Part shown: positions 38,001 to 53,000 of the stretch, piece by piece
Position numbering within the stretch: position 1 is the stretch's first letter
How the letters are laid out: the number at the start of each line of letters is the position of its first letter
Origin: Micrasema longulum
Lineage: Eukaryota; Arthropoda; Insecta; Trichoptera; Brachycentridae
DNA: 64,000 nt
Direction: 5' to 3'
Assembly (NCBI GenBank): GCA_022494885.1
Contig: JAGVSM010003619.1
Location: forward strand, 310,001 to 374,000
Notes under the pieces: model-generated
What the model was told of the DNA's origin: nothing
What the model saw: the letters and a program-made list of their open reading frames with translations, nothing else
The model's database searches: none
Translations under genes and position numbers: made by a program

Positions 38001-41000
38001 GTTCGGTACAAAACAAATTTGTTATTAATATCTGTTTATGAAAAATAAGAACGTTGTAGATATTATTGTTCGATTAATAAAAATCAAATATAAACATAAC
38101 CTACTGTAAGAAGAGAAAAGATTATTGTAATCAGTTTATAAATATTTACAAAGCTTCTATGATATAAAAATGTTGCAGTTTACAGTATTTGTTAAATTAA
38201 AAATATCTTTTATTAAAAAAGCAATTACCCTAATCATGTAAACACTTTTGAAAAAAAATCTTCTTAACCATTTTAGAATCATATTACTTGATTATTTATT
38301 TATTATAAATACGACCTAAGCTATTTAGAACAGTTACATGAAGAAACGTATATACAAAAAATTGAACAAAAATAATATAAAACTATGTAGCAAAGACAAA
38401 CACGTGTAGTAAAATAATGGTATACAATAGTAAAATAATGGTATAAACACAATGAACTTCAATAAAATACTTTGAGCTAAACCATACCAATCCATCTTCA
38501 TTCCACACTGTTTTAGTGGCCAAGAGATTTATGAACAGCCGGAAGATCTATCCCAAAGAATTCCAAGTTATGTAACGAATTGACTAATCTGCATATTCTA
38601 AACATTGAGGCATAAAAATTGCTCTTAAAAAATTTAGTAAATATCAGATGTTTACTTCTGGTGACATGGTTGGGAAGGCGAAAACAAATTGATTGCAACA
38701 GAGATGGGATATCACTCATATCATTAAGTATTTTGATAACGCATATAAGGTCCATCTCAGTTCTTTCTACAATGAAAAGTGATTAAGAGATTGCTCTATT
38801 TTAAAATAGGATTAATTACCCCTTTGCAATCCGAGCAACCATGCTACTTTTCTTAGAAAACGGTGTTGGACAGACTCGATATGGTCAATATGAGTCCTAT
38901 AGAATGGGTACCAAATTATTGGAGAAGCATATTCTAGATGGGTTCGAACTAGTGAGCAGCAAAGAGTTTTGATGGTATTAATATTTTTGAAGTCCTTCGT
39001 CATTTTATTGATAGAACCAAGAAGTTTGAGAGATTTGTTTACAATATTATCAATGTGTTCACGATAGGAGAGTTTACTATCTAAAGTTATGCCAAGATCC
39101 TTTATTGACGAAACCATTGAAAGGGAAATATTTTTTAGTTTGTATTTGATTTGTTTATATATTTTTTTTGTCGCGAGAAAGATATTATTTTACATTTGTC
39201 AATGTTAAGTTAAATTAAAGACAATTAATGTCGCACCATTCATTACAGTAATAAATATCCTGTTGAAAAAGATACAATCATTGGGAGACTCAATAAGTTT
39301 AAATATCTTGTTATCATCAGCAAAAGGACAGAATTTTGTATTTTGAAATTTTTTGATAAAATCAATTATAAACGTATGAAATAATAATGGAGCAAGCCAA
39401 GGCTCCTTGAAGTACTCCAGAACTAGCCGTGATTGGAGATGACAAGAAATTATTAATTTGAGTCGACTGTTTTTTTCACTTAGGTAAGACCTAAAAAATG
39501 ATAATAAAGGATCTTTTATACCAATAGCTTTATATATAGCTTGTTATTTAGCCAGAAAAATTGTGTGATTGACTTTACCGAAAATTCTAGAAAAGTCTGT
39601 ACAGAGGACATCCGCCTAAAGATTGTCTTCAAGAGCACAAGTGATAGCAATAGTATAAGAAAGCAGATTGGTTGTAGTAGATTTGGCAGCTCGAAAACCA
39701 TGTTATTGATAGTCAATACATTTTTAAAAACATTTGTAATTTTTTTTTAATAATAGATGTAAATATTTTCGTAACAATAGATAACATAGCTATCGATAGT
39801 TTTTGACATTTGACTAATCACTAGACTTAAACATTGCACACATGCCCAATTCAAATGGGTGTGGACAGTAAAAATTTGCATTAATTTAGTAAAAATTCAG
39901 GAATACCATCAGGACCAATACATTTTTTCCTTCTTCATTTGTTTAAACAATAAAATACTTTACCTAAAAATATTTCACATTTACTTAGATCAATACTATC
40001 TATATAATTCGGGAAAGAGTTATTTGGAGCATAGGAAATATTGTTGTTAGAGTATACAGAAGAGAAATTATCAGCAAAAAGATCAGCAACATCTTGACTT
40101 CTAGTAATGTAAGTAGCATTAGATCGCATACTTAAAGGAATATCATTTTTTTGCGACAAATTCTTAGAATTCTTTGGAATTATGGATAAGTTTAAGTTCC
40201 GTATTTTCAATAAATGTCTTGTAATTTTTGCCACTTTTGATTTTGCAAAATTCTCTTCGGTGAGAAAATTGACGACAGTGTAATAAATTACCTGTCTATT
40301 TATAGAAATAAAGTATAGACTTTATAAATTTTTTTTTGGGAAAATCAACTGTTTCAATTCAATACTGAACCAATGGGGGAATTGAGATTTGAAAAAGTTC
40401 TCTTTTGGGATAAACAGACTAATGGCTTGATACAATATATCATTCAATTTATTTACAGCTTCATTTATATTCATGGTACCAAAAAGAGAGGTCCAGTCAA
40501 TCTGATTCCTGGATAGTTTCTTTTATCAAATTTATGGTGATAATAGGTAATAGGTGGCGATTGATCGATTGATCAATATTTAATGAATTCGACATAATTC
40601 GTATCGATAGTGGTGAGTGGTAGTTGTCAATTGATAATAAATGGTTACTAGAATTTTTTTAAGGGTTTGAATTGAGTCTACTGTGGAAAATAAGGTCTAA
40701 ACAACTTCCGAGACAATTCGTGGCTGCATTCAACTGGAAAATGTTCATGTATGCAAAAAAGTATGCAATCATGGCAGCTTGCGTGGAAAGAGAGCCGGCA
40801 GTCTGAACACCTTGGTGATAATTTAACCATTGCCATTTTGGTAAGTTGTAATCTCCACAGGTTAAAAGCAGATTACCGTGTTCAGAAATGTTTTCAAGTA
40901 AATCAGCATGTGCCTTGTAAATATTATTTGACGAAGACGGGGGACTGCATGTACAACCAATTATATGTTTCTCGCCATCGAAGATGATGTTCAAGAAAAT

Positions 41001-44000
41001 CTGATCGAAAACTTAACTTTGTGATTTCAAAATATGACAAATATATATTTTTTGACACAAATTATTACTCCACCACCTTTTGACTTATATGAAGCAGAAC
41101 AATCACAACGAAAAAGGTTGAATTCCGTTGGACCAGTTCAGCAGATGAGACTTTATCATTTTGCCAAGTTTCAGTAAAAAAAATTACATCAAAATTACAC
41201 ACATATAAATTACACGCTAGAAGATTGAATTTAGTGTTTTTGTCTCTGACGTTCTGATAATAAGAATATATGTCATAAGTGAACGATCTGGTGTTGGTAT
41301 TTAGTCAAACAAAATTATTCTGGATAGTTCCCGTCGCTGTACTACTAGGTGAGCTGAGCTGTCCTGAGATCCAGTAGAGTGAGAGGCAGATTTGTTGAAG
41401 AACGTGCATGTGATTTATGATTTATTGATTTGTAAATTTATTCTAAAACAGATAAAATCCATAAAACATTTTTTATTATGTATGTGGATTTCAGAAATGA
41501 ATCATTTTTAAGACACTTCAGAATATAAAAAAACAAATCTAAAAACACTATACAATACTTGTAACAAAGCAGTTGTTTAAACAAATGTTTATTTAACATA
41601 AAAAAAATGACAGGAATCGTAAACGTATAATACAATACTAAACGTATAATTTATAGTTATCAAATACGCTAACTACCGGTACCAGCGATAGATGATGCTC
41701 ATACCATAAAAACTTTTCATTTCAGTCAATTAAATTGTTCATATCATATAGATATAGGATATTATTTCATTACTGCAATTTAAATTAAATTAACACGGTG
41801 CATTCATTAAGATAATTGATAAAATAACGATTATTACGAATTGACGTGGAGTTAAAATCATTTTCGAAGGTCATTATAATTTGTACTTTATCGGAAGTCA
41901 AATGGGGAAACGTTTGATTATATTTTCATGATAGTAAAACTTTTCAATGCCTCACAGATAATTACTGTAGATTAATTGTAATATTGATATTATGTAAGTC
42001 TTATCTGCTTCAGAAAAGAAAATTTAGGTAGCTGTAATATAAATAATAATAAGTGTTAATATCGATGAAGGTAACTAACAATTTCATACAAATATTCCAT
42101 GTTATGTGGAATAGGAACTTTGATGTGATAAAATTTATTTTCGCATACCTTTATTTTCATTTTCATTTTATTTCTTGTGTTTGTAAGTCTTGTATCTTTC
42201 CATTTCAATCGAGAGTCAGTTGTTACTTTTTTTTTATTGCAAGATTTTTATATATGAAAGTATATAATACATAAATATGTAAGTGTCAAAAATGTGAGAC
42301 GCGCGATGCGAGCAACAACTTTTTCTAGATGCTACCTTTGTGAGTTATAAATTTAAATAAATTACAATATAATCAAGTAAAGTAGTAGTAGGTAAGTGCT
42401 ACATCCGTGTTTATTGTGTTACAGATATTGTACACAGAAATACGTCAGTATTTGAGTAATCGTGTGTACCTACATTCAATATTTGCAATTGGTTAGGGCC
42501 CGCTAATGGTCACGACCTTCCTGCCAGTCTGCTATAAATAATATGTCCGCCATCTTGTGCTATGATATTGTTCCTTGAAATTGAGTAAAAATATCCGTTT
42601 TCTAAAATGTATGTTTAACCAAAATTGGTGCCATGAAAATTTTATGCACTCCGGCAGAAATAAATTTTCTTAAAAAATGGTTGAAGGAACATTTAATTAT
42701 TATTTATACTCGTATAATCACGTTCTTGAGTTAAATATGAATATGTTATTATGATATATAATTATATCTAGTGTTTCTTAGTACTTATTATTTATGTAGA
42801 ACAGTTTCATATGCATAAATATGGCGTTAAAAACTATTAAAGTCATCATACATAACTGTACATCAAGGTGTGTCACGATTATTAAAAAAAAATTGACTAT
42901 TTTTAGTGTATTAGGCTTTTGGTAATAAGAAAAACAAAAAAATTTTCTTTAGCTCTCTAAAATGGATTGAAAATTCAAAAAATAAGAACATTATTGCTAT
43001 GAAAGAAAATAAATCAATTAAATAAATTGATTACAGATTAGACTAACATAAAAATACCAAAAATAGCATACTACGCTAAAAAATATGAATTTTCACAAAG
43101 GGTTTTTTAATAAAATAATAAAATAAAAAAAAAACAAGAATTTTATACATTTAATAAGGTAGATGCGAAAAAAAATCAAACAAACTTAATTTGAAATCTT
43201 GTCTAGAATTAAACGTCGTCGTTACTTTTATAAAAATTTTGTGTGGCGCTTGTAAAAAACTTCTTGCATTTTTTCCTACAAAATATCGCATATTCTCATT
43301 GATTGTGTGATCTTCATAAATTTATAAAGCAAAGATATTTTTACGTCCGTTGAAAATCAATCCTTCAATGTTTGGATAATTTTTTCTCTTCTCAGCTTGT
43401 TGTGGTATAATATACAAGAAATATTATTTCTTTAAACAGAGTTTACAGGTTGTAAATCTACTCATTTATGATTAGTTTAGTCGCCTTTTGTTTGATGTGC
43501 GTATGCGATTTCTGGACTATTCTTAATTCTATAGAGTCTCGTATCGTTTTTTTGGAAGACTTATTGATGAATTTTGTCTCAGTAAGCAATCGAAGTTATC
43601 GCACAAAAAATAAAAGTGAAACTTTCGAAAACACGTAATGTTTATAAAATTAGTGTATCAAAATTAAAGCACAGGTGTAAGATAACCACCACGGATAGAT
43701 CAGAGATTGGATAGATCTCGCGGACCTACTGTTCCGTGACCTGCGACATGAAAAGCTGCGCGTACGTTATTGTGCAAATGAGGATGGAAAGAGGGTAGCG
43801 GAGGAGTAGGGAAGAGAGGAGAAGGACAAAAAAATACTTTAAGACTTGAAACAATAAAATTAAAAATAAATAATTATTGTGACATACTATTGAAAAAACC
43901 ATTCTTAATTCTATGGAAAAATCCTTCATAATGCAATTTTTAAAAATAATTTTATAAATTCACATTTTTTTCCTTTTGCATTTGGAATAAGTAAACGTAT

Positions 44001-47000
44001 ATATTTTTTTAATGGCTTGTATAAAAATGTAATATTTACATAGGAAAGCTTTAAAAAGAAAATTGAAAAATTGCATTTTTTTAAAATGACATTTTTATTT
44101 TGAATAAAAATTGAGTGTCGTTCTTATTTTTCAAACTAGACCGCTCTTATTGGCTTAAAAAAATGTAATATTTACATAGAAAAGTTTTAAAAAGAAAATG
44201 GGAAAAATTGCATTTTTTTTAATGACTTTTATTTTAAAAAAAAATAAGTGTCATTCTTATTTTTTTTAACTAGACTGCTCTTGTGATTTGTTTGTAGTTC
44301 TAAAATCATTTATATTTATATTGTTGTAATTCCTTTTCAGTTCCTATAGCGTACCTTTAAGAACGAATGTAATATAGGTTGTATGCACTTATATATTCAA
44401 TGGTTGTATGTATAACATAAAAATAAACAAATTTACTCCTATTTTAATGAACTCGTAAGGCTTAACAATAAAAAAGCCTAATTTTTGGTATTTTGGAATG
44501 ACTTTTAACTTTTAAAAATAAATTTCAGTTTCTGTTTCAGCTGAAATTCTTGTCAGTCACTACTGATAAGTATATTGCTTTTACTGAAAAAAATCGTATT
44601 TAAAAATGGCTGTCTTGTAATAAAGAAAAAAAAAGTATTAACTTCATAATTTTATAAGTGTATTCATTTGTACAAAATAATTTAATTTTAAATGTTGTAT
44701 TTTATTTAATTATTACCAGCGAAACCTTGAAACATAAAGAAACTAAGATGTAATTGAGGATTTTGGATCCAATGCAATGGCTCAAGTTGGTTATTTTTAA
44801 TTATTAATTATCAGTATTAATTGTTGGTTATTAATTATTCCACCTTAATAATTTTTTTAAATATATGTGTGGTTTAATATTTAACAAAAAAATACCAAAA
44901 TCTTATATATGTATTTTTACTTCTCTACGTTTTTTTTCGACAGTTATAATCATTTATAAATACCTTAAATCTAAAATATGCACATATGTTTGTATTGATT
45001 AATCTCACAGCTGTATTAATGCAACGTGGGAGTATTTTAAACGAATGGGGTAAATAAAATTGGTAAATAAAGTTTCCTTATTTTTTTAGAATACGTACAT
45101 TTGTATAAATTTGGTGGAAACGAATTCAAACCACATATATTATCTGTACGTTATGATTGTGTAATTACTAGGTAAAAGTAGTTCTTTTTATCAGATTAAA
45201 AATAATTATCACGCTCAATAATCCTTCTCGAAGTCCTGCTAATTGAATTGCATAGGTACCAGGAATTAATGTCCTAAAATGCATAAATATAGGGATGTCT
45301 AGGTATTAAGTTAGATATTTAATTTATTGAATTAATCTCTTTGTTTTAATCGAATGCAGCTTTATTCTTACTAAAGGTAGTACAAATAATAAAGAAAAAA
45401 GGTACAAAATATAAATAATTGTTAGTTTGGTTGTTAGCTTTCCGCTAGGTATAACCTATTCTGAGACAGCTAGCAATAATTTTATGTTTACACGTGTTCC
45501 AAAACACGGAAGTCAAATAACGTAATTAAGAATAGTATTATCAACGTAATTTATCCCACAAAATACATTTATTAGTTATCGGCTAAAAAAAAAAATTATC
45601 GATAAAGATCCTTTTCTAACTTTATGCCTTGGACGACGTTACTTTGAAGAGTTATCACGCGACTATATATTCCTGATTATTAGCAATAATCAAATTCCTA
45701 TAAGTATGGAGAAAAAAATGATATTTTTTCTATGTTTGATTTGATTCCTGCAATGTTTGAGACACAAAAAGCTGTATCCTGAAAAGTAAGGCATTTTGAC
45801 TTATGTGGTTTTTCCCCCCGCCCACAGAATTATTCCTGAGCTGTTTTATTTTCTATGCATCACTAAGAAAGTTGTTTTAAAAGTACAGAAATAAACACAA
45901 AATACAAACATATTACATACTTAATATTTATAGTTATCATATAAAAGGTCATTTCATCAGTCGGTCTTCAAATTTATTGTTTTCTCTCTGGAGTCATCGG
46001 CCATTAATAAGGTAACCTTTTTGCAATATAATATAATAATCGGTATATACATATATTGAAATTATTGTTAATACTGTAATAGAACAACGCACCTATTATA
46101 AATGTTATTATTATTTAAATGTGATGTTAGAATTCAGTTTTGTGCGTGAAGTAGAACCGTGGATAAGTATTTTGGACTCGATGGCTACTCTCAGGTGGAA
46201 AAATTGAGTGAAAATTAGTCTGCCTTCCAGTTTACTTGTTGGCGCGAGGCAAGGGTTAGTTGAATTGTTTTTTTTGAAGGGTGGTTTCCCACTACAGTAT
46301 TTATTGGTCCCAGAACTGGCGCCTGAAGCGTAAGACTTATCATCTAACTTCAAGTTTATTACAAACGATCGGCAATACACGGTGGAACACTTATGAAGTG
46401 CCTTTTGGGGTAGGAAATAATTATTTATTTAAAAACTGTTTGTAATTTTTTTTCCTGATTTTTTTCGATATCTATTCATTTGGGCGATATTGAAAAATAT
46501 TGATTTACATTTAATAAACATAATTTACATTTGATACATAAATTTCAAAATGATAATATATGTAAAATAAATAATGCAACTTTGTTTTTAACCACTAATT
46601 TTTGGTTTTTTTCACCGACCGGTTTAAAAGCAGACAAGCTTCTTCGTAAAGGTTTACGTAACTAATGAATTCTTTCCTATTTATTTTTAACATGTTTACT
46701 AAATACTACACGTAGAGCCAATAAATCAAGTCTTTTTTTCCCTAAAAGGGTGGTAATTTGAGATGAATATTTTCGAAGCTAGACAGGAGTGGACTAAAAG
46801 AAATATTGTTTATTTGGTTATGAATTATTTTTTTTATTGAAATTGGTGGTTAAAAACAAAGTTGTCTCATTTATTTTATTATAATGAATAACCACAAAGT
46901 TAGTGCTTCAAATATAAAATTTAAATAGATAATATATGTGTTGGATCAAATTGATTTATTTAACAATATAGTCAGCATTACTTTAAGAGTTAACCTATTA

Positions 47001-50000
47001 CGTAATGTAGAATGTAAAAATAAAGTAGAATAACATTACGAGTGAAAATTGTATCAATAGGAAAGAGATAGCTGCCAAACTGCCGATATGTATAGAAAAA
47101 TATGTTTATATTGTGTGGAAAAGCCGTATTAAGTAAGCTAATGACCTTATTAATGAGTGGATTCTGATTTGCATTCATACGGCTTCTGGGTTTCTTTAGG
47201 TCATAATACTTAAATTAATACATTGACAGCACCCACCCTTTTCCCGAAACTGTGTGAAAGACTTGCGTCTTTCTTCAGTTTCGCATATTCACTAATCAAT
47301 TAAAAAAAAAACTAATTAGGCAAACATTTAATATTTCTAATCGCGGAAACAATCTGTTCGCGGAAATAACAAAACAAAGAATCTTTAAAAGCTTTCATTG
47401 TACCCCTCACTACAGTATTGTTAATTTATGATCATTCAAATACACATGGTCAGTACAATCACCTTTTTCTAATTTCCCGGCATGACAGTGAAGGAATACA
47501 GTGTTAGTTCCAAATTGAGACCGCGGCCGCTCGTTCCAGATCCCGCTTCGGAAAGGAAAAAGAACGTAGTAATACAAACAAATCAAACAACGACACAAAA
47601 CCTAAATACACATAGGAAATATAAGAATTTTCCTAACACAATATGCTCTTAAGCAACAGAAGAAATAATATACGTGTACATAAGAACATCAAATTATCAA
47701 GACACTACTGGCAAACTCCTAACCCAGATCCTAACATGATCCCTATCGAACTTAGGCATAATTACCTACGTTAATAGTCAATAATGCCAATATTTATAGC
47801 ACTTACGAGTTTTAAACTGTTGATTGGTAACAGGGCCGCAGCCAGGGTACGCCAGAGCAGGCTCTGCCTGCCCTGGAAATTTTTGTGCCTGCTCCAGACG
47901 CTAGCCAGAACTTGCTCCTTAGCAAAATATTCTTGACAAATATTATTATTATGAACATTTCCTTCTATTTAGAGATGAAAATAATCCAACAAATTTACTA
48001 TTTAAATTATTTACGACGACGTTCTTAAACATTATACATATAACATAATGTCGGTCAGACGATTTTTTTCAAATTTTGGCTGCATTTTACGGTATACATC
48101 GCGGAACATCACAAAAATGGCTTATTTGGCAGTTTTTTTAATAAAAATTGCTTACAGATAAATCAAACACGCGAAAATACGTACCTGCTAAACACGACAC
48201 GTATTTATCTCCGAAAATACCCTTTAAATATTATTGATTAAAAACCTGGTTCTTCGCTGTAATACTTTAAATGTTTCTGGAATGGCACTTGAAACGTAAG
48301 GCTGATCATCTAATCTTCATGTAACAGATGCTTGGTATACGCTGCATTTCGTGTATCTATTATTTTTTAAAGAAATTCTTGTTCGAGTAACTTAGAATAT
48401 AAAACAGCTGTAAAGTGTATTCGCTCTCTGGATTCATACATCATTAAGATGGATTTTTGATTAATAAAATTACTACTTTATGACGTATTTAGACATAAGA
48501 AAACAATTAAAATATTTTTTGTATTAAATCAGTCGGGAAACAAATCCGGGAATACATGCCTGAACGGTTACCACATGCTCTACGATGCTGATTTAAAATA
48601 TTACATAACATCAATGCATACCTGCTGAAATGCTCACAAAGTGATGACTCGTCAAACGGGAATAATTTACTCGTTAAATAAGGTTGAAATAGAACTATTT
48701 TGTAATTAACTTTCGGTAAGTGGGGTTCATAAATTAACTTAATGATTAGGTTGTCGTTTTTAACTCATGTAACTTGTTATTCTTTACACTAGAGACCATA
48801 AGTACCTCCCTGCCACTTTATAATAATTTTTGATGAAGTGTTATAAAACTAATATCTAGATACTAGTTGTATTGATAATGGATATGTACATACTAGTTAT
48901 GCACGGTGTTTAAGGGTCAGACCGCGAAATTTCAAAGAAATATTCCTCACGGTAAACTGTAAAAATAGTCCTAATAATTTTTTCGTCAACAACTCATTTT
49001 TTTAATGAAAATCAAAAAGCCGCATATACAATAAATAAATAGCTGAGGATTCAAATGTTAGTGTTGGAAAAAATATTTTCTTATTAAAAATAAACCCAGA
49101 ATGTGAGAAAAACGCCTTTTTGCAGTGGCGTGGATTTTAATTTTTCTTACTTGACTTAATCCATCTTTTTATTTAAATATATAATTAAATAATGTATCTT
49201 TCGCATAAAGTGTTTAATTTGATAAAATCCTACAATGCATTTTTGAATGAAACTTTAACTGAAATGTGGCAAAACACCTTTAAAGTGACACGCCATTAAA
49301 TTGTTTTTAAAAATAATAACTGAAATGGATGGCATCCAATCCGCATTTATATTAATACGTGCACACGGAAACTTCGAAAAATATTTTCTATTTTTTATGT
49401 ACCGTACCTACCTGCTTATTTTTATTATGAAAATAAAGTTGACGTAATTTAAGTCTTAAAATATTGTGAAACTAATCTAAGCTTATAAAAAAATATAACG
49501 ATTTATGCCAGCGTCATATTTGGCTTAACCGACGTAAATCAGACTCTGATATTACTTTAAATATGAATTCACCAACGTAATCGGTAAATACTGGAAATTA
49601 ATTCGAAACGAGAATCTCGATAATTTTTCTGATTACGAAAACACTATTTAAGTGCAGAAATGATAACATCTTTTTTAATGAAATTGTCACTTCAGGCGCC
49701 GAAAACCAGACACATTTCGTTTAGATAAAAGAGTTAAAGATGATAAAGCTTTTTTTGAAAAAATGCGGTCTTCATGCGAGTAAAAGTGAAAGAATTTAAA
49801 AATCGTGTATTGCAATGTTACCAGATTAAAAAAAAGCAAAAATTAAAATTAATTTTGTCCAATTTTTAATTAATATATATATTAACAAATGCGCAAACAT
49901 TTTTTTTATGGCCCCAAGAGTGATCAATGTTCTGGATGAACGGTTCTTCAGAACAAATTCCATATTTAGAAGGATCATTTAAAACTTTATTTTGTCCAGG

Positions 50001-53000
50001 GGAAAAAGATCGTTGCAGGAGACTGAGAAATTTATTCAAGTTTTTGTACATAGTATAAATTGTATATCGGCGGGCTTATTGCCAAATAGCAATTTCTTTT
50101 CACCAACCTATAAAATAATAGTTTTATTTATATAATTTAAGTTGTAAAACTTATTAATATAAAATAAAACAAAAAGCTTAAGATAGGTATACGAAAGTTG
50201 AAAAAATCCGTATTTGTATATAAATTATCTTAAATCAATACACGAATTCAATGGGAAAAAGGAATAAAGAGGAACGGAGGAGAGATTAAGAAAGAGAAAT
50301 ACGATGTTTATTAAAACGTGATTTAAACAGAGATACTGCAGAAACATCTGATTCCACATTCGAGCCGCATGGACATTAAATGAGTTAGAAATGAAAGAGG
50401 AATTGTGGGTGGGTATTGCTAGGGTGCTTTAATTAGAACGAATAGGTAAACAATGAACTGATAAGCGTTGAAATTTTCCACTCAGAATAGTTAGTCCTGA
50501 TGATGAGGTGAGAGAAACCTTGAAAGTCGACGTATAAATAAGTAAGTGTAAAATGTTATACCGAAACGAAAAATGTTTTTGATACTAAAAATAGTATATT
50601 TTTAAACATAATATGGTATTGCGTGTTGTTTCAGATGGTGATATGGAATCGTTTTTTATGTTATAATTTTAATTTTTGCATTTTTGAATATGTACATAAT
50701 ATGTTTCCACTTTCCATTATGTTGCATTCCTACTCAATACAGGTATTTCGTTCGTATGGAGTTGAGGAAATGTTACTATTTCATGTACGTTGGTATATAT
50801 TAATAATTCAATAAAAATCTAACGCTAGACAGTACATATTGGCGTGTCAAATGTTCGAAACTAGGTTTTTCGACAATGTTTAGTAATGTAAACTATTGTT
50901 TTGTAACCGGATTGGAATTTTTTATGAAAAAAGTCGCTACTTCTTTTTGACTCTTATCTATTTCTATGCAACTGGCGCGGCCCACCGATGGTGCATATAA
51001 AAAAGTTAGTGTGAGAAAGTCATGCAGAACAAATGGAAGATAGATGAGTGGTAACGTCACAGAAAAATGGATAAATATGGCGAAAGTGAAAGGAAAATGT
51101 ATGAAAGTATATATATGTAAGAATTGAAGATAGATATCTTAGGAGTTCCATCATTTTTACCCTAAAGGGAAATGGTGTTATGGTAGACGGCAGTCAGCAA
51201 ATTTATGTTGAAACCTCTAAAAAAAGGTTCTACTCTAAATATACATTTAATATTGGCGAAAAATTATTATAAAAATTTATAATTTAACATATTATTTTCG
51301 TCAATGGTGTTAAAACACACCTTTTCAATTTAATGACTGTTTATTACACGATTTTACATTTTTTATTTATACTTATACTTTCACAGTAATTTAATTAGAT
51401 TAGATAATTTGGTCGAGGAAGGTAATCCATTCTAAGACACGCGATTATGTGATTCCTAAATAGCTTTTGCAAATAAAAATAGGATGCATTCGTACTTACG
51501 TATATTTTGCAAAGTTCCAAAACCAATTTTAGAAAAAAAAAATATTAATAAATTTCACAATCTTAGTAAGAATATTCTTACTTATTAACATATTACAACA
51601 GAGATGAAGAACATTTAAGAGAAGGTAATATAGAAGTCCAGGCATCTACGGGGCTTATGACCTGTCAATGGCTGGTTTAAGTGGCCACTTTACACACTGT
51701 GTAACATTCACCATTCTGCCTATATTTGAACATCTATATTCCTTCAATTCTTTCATCTGTTGATGTTTGTGAAGTGAAAGAACTGAAACCTTTATTTATG
51801 CGGGTGAGATTCATCTAATTGAATTATTTCACCTACATACTAGGCAACGCCTGAAAATGTTATTTTTTCAATTTCTATACTTCTTCATGGACCAGGTGGA
51901 TTTATCAACAATATTTTGAGTTTGTCCAAATTTTTGTAGACAAGGACTGGATTCAACTCCCTGGGGAGCTGTTTATATTAACATATTATAGCCTAGTATG
52001 TAGGTGAAATAATTCAATTAGATGAATTTCACCCGCAAAGGTTTCAGCTCTTTAACTTCACAAACATCAACAGATGAAAGAATTGAAGGAATATAGATGT
52101 TCAAATATAGGCAGAATGGTAAATGTTACACAGTGTGTAAAGTGGCCACTTTAACCAGCCATTGACAGGTCATAAGCCCTGTAGATGCCTGGACTTATAT
52201 ATTACCTTCTCTTAAATGTTCTTCATCTCTGTAGTAATATGTTAATATGAACTGCTCCCCAGGGAGTTGAATCCAGTCCTTGTCTACAAAAATTTGGACA
52301 AACTCAAAATATTATTCTTACTTAATTCAAGTTTAGTCTTACTCGAAAGAATGCGAATATAATTATTAAGATACGCATAAAACACAATAAAAGATTACAG
52401 TGTAAGACGCAGAATATGTTCAGCTTATTGAATCTATATGAGTTTGTCCTAAAACAAACAGTTTTACTGAAAGTTTGGCGCTAAAACTAAAATGCTAATT
52501 GCTGTGCACACGACTATTTCATGTTCCAAGACTCCAAGAGTAAGTGGGGAGTAATACTCTTAAACTAATTAACATCAATAAACTGTGATTGTAGTAATAA
52601 GACTCCAATTTTCAATTATTGCATTACATACATAATTAAAATAAAAACAGTTTTAATTAACGACCGGTTTCTGAAACGTTATGTGCTCCTTTACCAGGGT
52701 ATAATTTGGAAACGAATATAATCATTTTTATCATCTTTACAGTGGCTATCTAAATCTGGTTAATAAATCAACTCTGTTATCAAGTATTATTTTGTGTTTG
52801 TGGAGTAATGGAGTAAGGGGTGAGAGGCTGGATTTCACTTCCTCGGAGCCGTTGAAATAGATTTCAGTTTATTTTTATTTGAATTATATTATGCACACAA
52901 CGCTGGTGCATCCTAAGACTGGATAGAAACACAATTACTTTTTGACTATTTATTCATTTGTATCTTTGAGATAATAATAACAGATAACGTTTATGCAACA

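Noticed and set aside
47839..47930. CAGGGCCGCAGCCAGGG as a hAT terminus
   Set aside because: Resembles some hAT 5' ends, but no opposite terminus or target duplication was found nearby.
48527..48597. Degenerate tRNA-like SINE head on the minus strand
   Set aside because: The B-box is too degraded and the body could not be matched to either SINE family.
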